From NCBI RefSeq assembly GCF_900105725.1, contig NZ_FNLM01000034.1:3472001-3536000 (forward strand): a DNA stretch of 64,000 bases. Direction: 5' to 3'. The position numbers were made by a program, and so were the translations under genes. This DNA comes from Gordonia westfalica (GTDB lineage Bacteria; Actinomycetota; Actinomycetes; Mycobacteriales; Mycobacteriaceae). How positions within the stretch are numbered: position 1 is the stretch's first letter; each line of letters begins with the position of its first letter. Under the pieces are notes generated by a model. That model saw only the letters and a program-made list of their open reading frames with translations, had not been told where the DNA came from and did no database searches. Below are positions 29,242-36,530 of the stretch, piece by piece.

Positions 29242-30888
29242 TCATCGCGTCGCCTCCAATTCCGTCAGTCGCCCGTCGGCGATCGCCTCGCGCACCCGGA
29301 ACTTCCGGATCTTGCCGGTCGGTGTGAGTGGCAGCGTGTCGGTGACGAACCACCGCGAGGGAACCTGGTGCCGCGCCATCCGCTCGGCGGCGAACTCGGC
29401 GAGCTGCGCTCCGAGATCCGTTGCCGGCGAGTCCGTCAGGACGAGTACGGCGGCGACGATCTCGCCGAGCCGCTCGTCGGGGAGCCCGACCACGGTGGCC
29501 GACTCGACGGCCGGATGTTCGAGCAGGATCTGCTCGACCGCGACGGGCGCGATGTTCTCGCCGCCGCGGATGATGATCTCTTTCAGGCGGCCGGTCACCT
29601 TCAGGTAGCCGCGCTCGTCCATGGTCCCCAGGTCGCCGGTGTGGACGAAGCCGTCGGCGTCCACGGTCGCGGCGGTCGCCGCCGGGTCGTGGAGATAGCA
29701 GATGAGCTGCTGGTACCCGCGCGCGCAGATCTCGCCCTCTACGCCGATCGGCTGGATCTCGCCGGTGAGCGGGTCGACGATCTTGCAATCCACCTGCGGG
29801 AGTGGACGACCGACGGTGTGCAGCTGGTCATCGCGGCGGTCGCCGGGCCGAGTCGCGCTCAGCACCGGCGCGAGTTCGGTCTGCCCGAACAGGTTGATGA
29901 CACTCGCCCCGAAGGTCGACTCCGCGGCCTCGATCATCGTCGCGGGAACATTGGAGGCACCGCCCATGACGATCTCGAAGTGCGGTGCGGGGGCGTCCGA
30001 TGCCGTTTGGGCCGCCAGGAGTGCTCCCAGTATCGCGGGGACGTAGAAGAGGATCGACGCGTCGGCGGACCGGGCGACCTCGAGGACCTCACCCGGGGCG
30101 AACTTCTCGACGAGGATCTCCGTCCCGCCGAGCCACAACGGTCCGAGGGTGCCGATCACACAGGCTGCGGTGTGGAACATGGGCAACGGGTTGATCGCCA
30201 CGGCGCCGGGCCGGGCCTCGACCGCCTCCATCGTCAACTTCGCCACGTTCACCATCGAACGATGCGACAGCAGAACCCCTTTGGGATTTCCGGTGGTGCC
30301 GGAGGTGTACTGCAACATCGCCGCTGCGGTCGGGTCGGTGGGAGCCGCGGCGAGGACGTCCGGGTCGGCGGCCGGTGCGGACCAGCGGCCGGTCTCGCTC
30401 AGGCTGATCGTCACGAGGTCGGGGTGGGCACCCGCGACCTCGGCGACGACTGCGGCCATGTCCCGGTCACCTGCTCGGTCAGCATGGATGAGCACTGCAC
30501 TTCGCGAGTGGGTGAGGGCGTAGTCGAGTTCGTCGCGCTGCAGCGCGGGATTGATCGCCACGAGGACCACACCCGCCAGCGCCGCACCGTATTCGATGAT
30601 GGGCCATTCGACGACGTTCGGCGCCCAGAGCGCGACGAACGATCCCGGCCGGGTCGAGGCCGCGATCGCCGTGGCGACCCGCGAGGCCTCGTCGAGCAAC
30701 TCGGCATAGGTGAGCCGAACCCGTTCGCCGGTCCCGTGCCTGGTGCCCACCAGCGCCGGGGCATCCGGTCGTTCGGCGGCGCGTTGGGTGAGGAGACCTC
30801 CGATGGTGATGTCGATCAGCGGGACCGTGGTGTCCGCCGGTCGCGATGACGTCGTAAGTGCACCCGTGGGCGCGTCGACCGAACTCAT
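29242..30888 (-). CDS. Acyl-CoA synthetase (AMP-binding), second
   Basis: A 548-residue ANL ligase: YTSGTTGNPKGVL near residue 195, PLPMFHTAACVIG, INLFGQTELAPVL, and LTPTGKIRKFRVREA at the end. It is clearly distinct from the adjacent ligase, so two acids, or an acid and a shortened product, are probably activated. The first 30 residues are a low-complexity extension before the conserved core. Downstream ligase is 12 bases away; upstream crotonase 11 bases away, so it is mid-operon. Confidence 0.92.
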   Translation of the reverse strand: MSSVDAPTGALTTSSRPADTTVPLIDITIGGLLTQRAAERPDAPALVGTRHGTGERVRLTYAELLDEASRVATAIAASTRPGSFVALWAPNVVEWPIIEYGAALAGVVLVAINPALQRDELDYALTHSRSAVLIHADRAGDRDMAAVVAEVAGAHPDLVTISLSETGRWSAPAADPDVLAAAPTDPTAAAMLQYTSGTTGNPKGVLLSHRSMVNVAKLTMEAVEARPGAVAINPLPMFHTAACVIGTLGPLWLGGTEILVEKFAPGEVLEVARSADASILFYVPAILGALLAAQTASDAPAPHFEIVMGGASNVPATMIEAAESTFGASVINLFGQTELAPVLSATRPGDRRDDQLHTVGRPLPQVDCKIVDPLTGEIQPIGVEGEICARGYQQLICYLHDPAATAATVDADGFVHTGDLGTMDERGYLKVTGRLKEIIIRGGENIAPVAVEQILLEHPAVESATVVGLPDERLGEIVAAVLVLTDSPATDLGAQLAEFAAERMARHQVPSRWFVTDTLPLTPTGKIRKFRVREAIADGRLTELEATR

Positions 30889-30899
30889 GATGCCTCCCG

Positions 30900-31715
30900 T
30901 TATCCGTTCTCGTGGACGATCGATCCGGCTGCCGCGCTGAACACGGGGCGACGCTTCTCGCCGAATGCGCTCACGCCCTCGGCGAAGTCCTCGCTGTCGA
31001 ACAGCCGAACCTGGTGTTCCACCTCTCGGTCGAGGACGTCCGGGGTCAGCCCACCCGCCTGCGCGAGCATCGACTTGATCGTGGCGTAGGCCTGTCCGGG
31101 TCCGGCCGCGAGTGTCGTGGCGTCGGCGAGTGCCTCGTCGAGTGAACGACCGGCCGGGACGAGCCGGTCGATCAGGCCGATCGTCAGCCCGTCGGCGGCC
31201 TCGATGACCTGCGGCATGAGCAAGAGCTGACGGGCCCGCGGCGCACCGACGCGCGCCGGCAGGCTGGCGAAGATCCCCATGTCACCGGCCAGCCCGACGC
31301 CGGTGAAGGCCGTCGAGAAGCGGGTGCCCTCCTCGGCGATCACGCGGTCGCACGCGAGCGCGAGCGATGCACCTGCGCCGTAGGCCGCGCCCGCGACCGC
31401 GGCCACGACCGGCTTGCCGGTCGCCCAGATCGCGCGGATCACGCGTTGCGCGGCCTGCGCCCGCGGCCGTGACTCCTCGGCGGGCATCCGCTTCATGGTC
31501 GAGACGTCACCGCCCGAGCAGAAGACTCCGCCCGCACCGGTGAGGACGATCGCGCGTACCGAGTTGTCGTCGGCGGCCGCCTCGAGTGCTTCGGCCAGTG
31601 CGTACCGGAGGGGCAGGTCGATGGCGTTGCGTCGTTCCGGCCTGTTCAGGGTGATGACCCGAACCGCGCCGTGGTCGGCGACCAGCACGGGCTCCGGTGT
31701 CGCGTCGGTGCTCAT
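30900..31715 (-). CDS. Crotonase-family protein, PaaG-like
   Basis: A 271-residue crotonase: VITLNRPERRNAIDLPLRYA, GGVFCSGGDVSTM (oxyanion hole), AAVAGAAYGAGASLALACD, TGVGLAGDMGIFASLPARVG. The two hydratase glutamates are missing; the AGDMG aspartate matches the catalytic Asp of PaaG/isomerase-type crotonases. So an isomerase or hydrolase role fits better than hydration. Its start overlaps the previous gene by four bases. Confidence 0.88.
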   Translation of the reverse strand: MSTDATPEPVLVADHGAVRVITLNRPERRNAIDLPLRYALAEALEAAADDNSVRAIVLTGAGGVFCSGGDVSTMKRMPAEESRPRAQAAQRVIRAIWATGKPVVAAVAGAAYGAGASLALACDRVIAEEGTRFSTAFTGVGLAGDMGIFASLPARVGAPRARQLLLMPQVIEAADGLTIGLIDRLVPAGRSLDEALADATTLAAGPGQAYATIKSMLAQAGGLTPDVLDREVEHQVRLFDSEDFAEGVSAFGEKRRPVFSAAAGSIVHENG

Positions 31716-32515
31716 GCGCCGACGAACTTCGGTGTCCGGCGTTCGATGACCGCGGCGAGCCCCTCCAGCGAGTCCGCGGTGCCCGACAATGCCGACACGA
31801 CCCGGGCCTCCTCGCCGAGGCGTGACTCGATGGGTGAACCGATCCCGTCCCAGACGAGCCGCTTGGTGGCGGCGACGGCCAGCGGCGGCAGTGTGGTGAA
31901 CGTCGTCGCGAGTTCCGTGACCCGCGTGTCGAGTTCGGCGTCGTCGACGACCTCGCTGACCAGTCCGATCTCGTGTGCCTCCGCTGCGGTCAGCGTCGGA
32001 TTCGTCAGCAGGATCTCGAGGGCCTTGCGAACTCCGACGATCTGCGCGAGCGTCACCGTCGCGCCGCCGTCAGGGGCCATCCCGACGCGTACCGCGCCGG
32101 AGAAGATGCGCGCCGACCGGGCCGCGACCACGAAGTCCGCCGCACACAGAAGGCCCAGTCCGCCACCGCCGGCGGCGAATCCCTGGACACCGACGATGAC
32201 CGGGCACTTGAGCCGCAGCAGTGACGCCGTGGCGATCTGCAGCCACGCGGTGGCCTCGCGCAGATAGTCCGGCAGTGCGTCTCCCTTGGACGCGAAGGTC
32301 TTGACATCGCCACCGGCACAGAAGTTCTTGCCCTCGCCGGTGAGGACGACGACCTTGACCCGGGCGTCGCCGTGACAGGTCAGCACCGCGTCGTTGAGCG
32401 CGCGCAGCAACTCCGTGTCCATACCGTTCGCCGCGTCGGGCCGGTTCAGCCGAATCCGGCCGATCCCGTCATCGGTGATCGAACACAGCACCACAGGTTG
32501 AGCTCCATCTGACAT
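31712..32515 (-). CDS. Crotonase-family protein, isomerase-like
   Basis: A 267-residue crotonase: RIRLNRPDAANGMDTELLRA, NFCAGGDVKTFASKG, VQGFAAGGGGLGLLCAADF and VRVGMAPDGGATVTLAQIVG. The first catalytic Glu position is Leu, the second is Ala; the APDGG aspartate is present, as in many enoyl-CoA isomerases. It is one of three crotonases in a row and is translationally coupled to the next one (ATGA overlap). Exact reaction unknown. Confidence 0.88.
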   Translation of the reverse strand: MSDGAQPVVLCSITDDGIGRIRLNRPDAANGMDTELLRALNDAVLTCHGDARVKVVVLTGEGKNFCAGGDVKTFASKGDALPDYLREATAWLQIATASLLRLKCPVIVGVQGFAAGGGGLGLLCAADFVVAARSARIFSGAVRVGMAPDGGATVTLAQIVGVRKALEILLTNPTLTAAEAHEIGLVSEVVDDAELDTRVTELATTFTTLPPLAVAATKRLVWDGIGSPIESRLGEEARVVSALSGTADSLEGLAAVIERRTPKFVGA

Positions 32516-32518
32516 GTC

Positions 32519-33283
32519 CTACTGCCTCCTCGTAGCGAAGGTCGCGACACCGTTGCTCCCGGCGTCGCCACTGATATGACCGACCACCGCGTCCAGCTCC
32601 AGGTCGAGGCCGTCGTCGAGCGATCCCGACAGCCCCTGGTGGACGAGGCTCTTGATCTTCGTGACCGCCGACCGGTCGCGGCCGGCCAGCTTCGAGACGA
32701 AAGCGGCTGCTTCGCTGTTGAATTCCGCCGCGGGCCAGCTGCGGTAGGCAAGTCCGAGGCGCTGCGCGTCCAGCCCGGACAGGCGGTCGCCGCTGAGGAG
32801 CAGGCCCAGAGCCTGCTGACGGCCCACGAGTCGCGGGAGACGCTGCGTGCTCCCGCCGCCCGGGATCTGCCCGAACCGGATGTGGTTGTCGGAGATCCGG
32901 GCGTCATCGCTGACGAGTACGACGTCGGCCGCCTGCATCAGCTCGAATCCGCCGGCCATCGCGACGCCCTCGACGAGCGCCACGACCGGTACCGGGCAGG
33001 TCGACACGGCGCCGCACGCGCCCCGGAAGTTCTCGAACAGCGGGCGCAGGGCGTCGGGGCCGTCCGCGCGAAGCCGTTCGACCTCGGCGAAATCGCCTCC
33101 GGCGCAGAAGTTCCCACCTGCGCCGCGGATGACGATCACGTTGACGTCGGCGTTGTCGCCCAGCGCGCCGATCGCCTCGGCGAGTTCACGACCGAGTTCG
33201 GTGGTGACCGCATTCATCTGTTGCGGCCGGTTCAGCGTGGCATACCCGATCCCGTCGGAGATCGCGACGTCGACGACGCTCAC
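32519..33283 (-). CDS. Crotonase-family protein with one catalytic glutamate
   Basis: A 254-residue crotonase: GYATLNRPQQMNAVTTELGR, GGNFCAGGDFAEVERL, VEGVAMAGGFELMQAADVVL and RFGQIPGGGSTQRLPRLVGR. It keeps the first enoyl-CoA hydratase glutamate (in GGFELM), but the second aligns with His in SDNHIRFG. It is thus the most hydratase-like of the four crotonases here. The GTG start overlaps the stop of the upstream SDR (ATGTGA). The frame stays open upstream through the SDR gene, but that extension is antisense-quality filler. Confidence 0.88.
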   Translation of the reverse strand: MSVVDVAISDGIGYATLNRPQQMNAVTTELGRELAEAIGALGDNADVNVIVIRGAGGNFCAGGDFAEVERLRADGPDALRPLFENFRGACGAVSTCPVPVVALVEGVAMAGGFELMQAADVVLVSDDARISDNHIRFGQIPGGGSTQRLPRLVGRQQALGLLLSGDRLSGLDAQRLGLAYRSWPAAEFNSEAAAFVSKLAGRDRSAVTKIKSLVHQGLSGSLDDGLDLELDAVVGHISGDAGSNGVATFATRRQ

Positions 33284-34017
33284 ATCCCTCGCCCCCCGCC
33301 GACCTCGATCACCGATCCGGTGACGTAACTCGACAGATCCGAGGCAAGGAAGACGACGGCCCCGGCGACCTCCTCGGGTTCCCCGGCGCGCTTCATCGGG
33401 ATCGTGGCCTCCGTGGCGGCGAATGCCTCGGCCGACATCGCGGCTGTCATCGGGGTCTTGATCAGGCCGGGCTGTACAGCGTTCACGCGCACGCCGTGGT
33501 GGGCGAGTTCCTTGGCCGCCGCCTTGGTCAGTCCGACGATCCCCGCCTTGGCGGCGCTGTAGTTGGTCTGGCCCGGATTGCCGATCTTGCCCGACATGGA
33601 CGAGATGTTGACGATCGAGCCGCCGCCGTTGTCGCGCATGATCGCGGAGGCCTCCTTCACCCCGAGCCAGGTGCCGCGCAGATGGACGCCGATGACGAGG
33701 TCGAAGTCCTCGACGGTCATCCGGCGCAGCGAGGCGTCCCTGGTGACGCCGGCGTTGTTGACCCAGATGTCGACGCCGCCCCACTGCTTCACCACGACGT
33801 CGACGGCGCCGCGCACGTCGTCCGGTGACGTCACGTCGCACCCCACGCCGAATGAGTCACCGGGGAGCGCTGCGGCGGCGGTCGTGGCCCGGGCCTCGTC
33901 GAGGTCTGCCAGTGCCACCACCGCGCCGTGGCGCGACAGTTCCCGGGCGATGGCCAGTCCGATGCCCTGCCCCGCGCCGGTGACGACCGCACGGCGGCCG
34001 GCCAGCAGGCCGGTCAC
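33280..34017 (-). CDS. Short-chain dehydrogenase/reductase, FabG-like
   Basis: A 245-residue SDR: VVTGAGQGIGLAIARELSRH (cofactor site), DIWVNNAGVT, the Ser in SIVNISSMSG and the YxxxK of TNYSAAKAGIVGLTKAAAKE. The C-terminus SYVTGSVIEVGGG is typical of 3-ketoacyl reductase or beta-hydroxyacyl-CoA dehydrogenases. The GTG at 34017 follows GAGGAG and gives the normal family N-terminus; GTG 34059 is an alternative. It is the first gene of the long minus-strand operon and lies 79 bases downstream of motif copy D. Confidence 0.9.
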   Translation of the reverse strand: MTGLLAGRRAVVTGAGQGIGLAIARELSRHGAVVALADLDEARATTAAAALPGDSFGVGCDVTSPDDVRGAVDVVVKQWGGVDIWVNNAGVTRDASLRRMTVEDFDLVIGVHLRGTWLGVKEASAIMRDNGGGSIVNISSMSGKIGNPGQTNYSAAKAGIVGLTKAAAKELAHHGVRVNAVQPGLIKTPMTAAMSAEAFAATEATIPMKRAGEPEEVAGAVVFLASDLSSYVTGSVIEVGGGRGM

Positions 34018-34095
34018 CTCCCGCTCCTCACCCTCGACGAGTTCTTCGACATCACGCACGACTCTCAACACGACTCCGATTCGCTGGACGACTGA

Positions 34096-34114
34096 GTTGA
34101 ATTGAAGATAGATT
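34096..34114 (-). promoter_or_regulatory. AT-rich shared motif, copy D (distal operon)
   Basis: On the minus strand: AATCTATCTTCAATTCAAC, followed upstream by TTTTAATC. It aligns with the other copies over AWTYTAT-TT-AATT. It lies between the divergent SDR genes, 80 bases before the first gene of the distal operon, and so could control both directions. Confidence 0.45.
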
Positions 34115-34263
34115 AAAACTGGATGACGGGCAACCGTTTTCGGCCGGTCTCCGAGGCGGAACGGCAATATCGCCGAAAGCTTGTTTTTCGAATGAAACCT
34201 AAATTATTCTGCGTCGCAGCCGGCCGCCGCGGCCGCACGGTCGTCGACGCAGCGAGAGGACAC

Positions 34264-35064
34264 ATGATGGATCTTGGTCTCGCCGACGCACGCGTACTCG
34301 TCACCGGGGGCGCGTCGAACATCGGCCGGGGAATCGTGCACGGATTCGCACGCGAGGGCGCGCGCATCGTCCTGAGTGACATCGACGGCGAGCAGGCCGA
34401 GAAGGTCGCGGCCGAGGCCACTGCCGCGGGTGCCGCCGAGGTGCGGCTCGCGATCGCCGACCTGACCGAGCCCGACGCCCCCGAGCAGGCCGTCGCCGCC
34501 GCTGTCGATGCCTGGGGCGGGCTGGACTGCCTGGTCAACAACGCGGGATGGAGCGTCCCCGGTTTCCTGACCGAGGACACCGACCGGGACCGCTGGCAGC
34601 GGCTCGTCGAGGTGAACCTGTACTCCTCCATCGCGACCACCCAGGCGGCGCTGGAACCGATGTCCGCGAACGGCAGCGGATCGATCGTCTTCGTCTCCAG
34701 CGACGCGGCCTTCGGTCAGATCCGGCAGGCGGTGTACGGCGCCACCAAGGCAGCTGTCGTCGCGCTCGCCCGGACGACCGCAAAAGAGTTCGGCCGTAAG
34801 GGCATCCGCTCCAACATCGTCTGTCCCGGACTGGTCGTGCCGAAAGGCCCCGAAGCCGTCGGCGCGAAGAGCCTGTGGGCCGGCGGCGCCGGAACCGTCT
34901 TCGACGACAAGCAGACCGAGTTCATGACCAAGGGCACTCCGCTGCGGCGCCTGACGACCGCCGAGGACGTCGCGAACTCCGTGGTCTGGTTGTCCTCCGA
35001 ACGCGCCGCCCGGCAGGTGACAGGCCAGATGTTCTCGGTGTCCGGCGGGTACACGATGCCATGA
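34264..35064 (+). CDS. Short-chain dehydrogenase/reductase
   Basis: A 266-residue SDR: RVLVTGGASNIGRGIVHGFA, CLVNNAGWS, catalytic Ser in SIVFVSSDAAFG and YGATKAAVVALARTTAKE with the Tyr-Lys pair. The C-terminus VTGQMFSVSGGYTMP is standard. Two adjacent ATGs (34264, 34267) are possible starts, with GAGAGG upstream; the 47-codon upstream extension is not conserved-looking. It diverges from the distal catabolic operon and overlaps the following TetR gene (ATGA). Probably oxidises a hydroxyl intermediate of the same pathway. Confidence 0.88.
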   Translation: MMDLGLADARVLVTGGASNIGRGIVHGFAREGARIVLSDIDGEQAEKVAAEATAAGAAEVRLAIADLTEPDAPEQAVAAAVDAWGGLDCLVNNAGWSVPGFLTEDTDRDRWQRLVEVNLYSSIATTQAALEPMSANGSGSIVFVSSDAAFGQIRQAVYGATKAAVVALARTTAKEFGRKGIRSNIVCPGLVVPKGPEAVGAKSLWAGGAGTVFDDKQTEFMTKGTPLRRLTTAEDVANSVVWLSSERAARQVTGQMFSVSGGYTMP

Positions 35065-35777
35065 CCAGGACACCCGCGTCCCAGACCCCGCCGGGTCCGT
35101 CAGAGGTCCCGGGGACACCGGTCCCGGACCCGTCGGCACCGGACACATCGACACTGGACAGATCGACATTGGGCACCCGGGAGCGGATACTCGTCTCGGC
35201 GGCGCAGGTCCTCAGCGAGCGCGGTTATGCCGCGACTCGCCTGTCGGACATCGCCCGTCGCGCCGGCGTGCATGCGCCGGGGGTGTACCACTACTTCTCC
35301 TCCCGGGACGACCTGGTGACGCAGGTCCTGCGGGAAGGCCAGCGCCGCGTCCGTCAGCACGTCACGGCGGCGCTCGAGGCGAGCCCGCCCCACACGTCGA
35401 GCCGCGACCGCATCATGATCGCGATCGACGCGCACCTGCGCATCGAACTGGAGCTGTCCGAGTTCGCCACCGCGGTCACCCGCAATCTCGGTCACGTGCC
35501 GGCGCCGATCAGGGAGTCGTTGCAGGCCGACAGCGAGGCCTATCACGCGGTCTGGCGCGACCTGCTCGCCGACGCCGTCGCCGACGGGTCCATCAGCCCG
35601 TCGGTCGACGTCCGCGTCGCACGCATGATGGTCATCGGTGCCCTCAACTGGGCACCGGAGTGGTGGCACAACGACGACGCGCCGGTCGGCGTGGTGGTCG
35701 CGACGGCGCAGGGCATCGTCGGCGACGGACTCTTCGCGCGCCCGGATTCCCGCATCACCGAGACGGCCACGCCGTGA
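35061..35777 (+). CDS. TetR-family regulator, third paralog
   Basis: A 238-residue TetR protein with a long Pro/Thr-rich N-terminal tail (about residues 1-38). The helix-turn-helix follows (RERILVSAAQVLSERGYAAT, then DIARRAGVHAPGVYHYFSSR), with an effector domain ending MVIGALNWAPEWW. It is related to the TetRs at 14663 and 15407 (same HLRxELE and LNWAxEWW signatures) but more distant. It is co-transcribed with the SDR by a four-base overlap. It probably participates in control of the divergent operon. Confidence 0.88.
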   Translation: MTRTPASQTPPGPSEVPGTPVPDPSAPDTSTLDRSTLGTRERILVSAAQVLSERGYAATRLSDIARRAGVHAPGVYHYFSSRDDLVTQVLREGQRRVRQHVTAALEASPPHTSSRDRIMIAIDAHLRIELELSEFATAVTRNLGHVPAPIRESLQADSEAYHAVWRDLLADAVADGSISPSVDVRVARMMVIGALNWAPEWWHNDDAPVGVVVATAQGIVGDGLFARPDSRITETATP

Positions 35778-35875
35778 CGGCGCTCCCGACCCGCGACCGC
35801 GGCCGGGCCCACGACGCCGGGCACCGGTCACGTTCCTCGCGCCCCTGGTCCACCCGCTTTCGATACGGTTGCGGC

Positions 35876-36484
35876 ATGGCAGCCACTGCAACGCGGGAAG
35901 CGTATCTGGAGACGGGACTGACAGTGCTCGCCGATTCGGGCTACGGGTCGTTGAAGCTCGCCGAGGTGTGCAAGCGGCTCGGGGTCACCACCGGGTCGTT
36001 TTATCACTTCTTCAAAAACTGGTCCGACTACACCTCACAACTCATCGAGCACTGGTACACGTCGCGGACCGAGAGCGAGATGTCGGCAGCCCGGTTCGAG
36101 CCCGACCCGCAACAACGGATCGACGGCCTCATCGAGTACGGCCTGGCTCTGCCGCACGGTGCCGAATCGGCGATCCGCACCTGGTCCGCGATCGATCCCG
36201 CCGTGCGCAGGGTCCAGGAGGACGCCGACCGCGCCCGCTACGACGTCGTGTTCGATGCGGTGCTCGAACTCCTTGACGACCGGGTCATCGCCCACCGGTA
36301 CGCGAGCTGGGCGCTCTACCTTCTCACCGGCTATGAACAGACAACCCTGCCCAAGGACGTCGACGCCCTGAAATGGGCTGCCCGCCAAATCACCACAGAT
36401 CTCAGCCGCGAAGTCCGCCGGCACCGCCGCGAACAGCGCGCGATGGCCGTCGAGAAGTCGCGCGCCGACGAGTCCCGCGACTGA
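35876..36484 (+). CDS. TetR-family regulator, unrelated to the other three
   Basis: A 202-residue TetR protein: EAYLETGLTVLADSGYGSLK, then EVCKRLGVTTGSFYHFFKNW (helix-turn-helix to about residue 48). Its effector domain has no close likeness to the other TetRs here. It precedes the carboxyltransferase gene by 46 bases on the same strand and may be its regulator. Effector unknown. Confidence 0.85.
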   Translation: MAATATREAYLETGLTVLADSGYGSLKLAEVCKRLGVTTGSFYHFFKNWSDYTSQLIEHWYTSRTESEMSAARFEPDPQQRIDGLIEYGLALPHGAESAIRTWSAIDPAVRRVQEDADRARYDVVFDAVLELLDDRVIAHRYASWALYLLTGYEQTTLPKDVDALKWAARQITTDLSREVRRHRREQRAMAVEKSRADESRD

Positions 36485-36530
36485 CGACGCACGTCGCCGT
36501 CGGCGCGGAAACCACGAGGAGCCGACCCAC

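Noticed and set aside
27517..30849. Plus-strand open frame of 1110 codons antisense to the acyl-CoA synthetases
   Set aside because: Long antisense frames are a by-product of GC-rich codon bias. The translation is Arg/Asp/Gly/His-rich without any fold signature, while the minus strand carries two clear ANL ligases.
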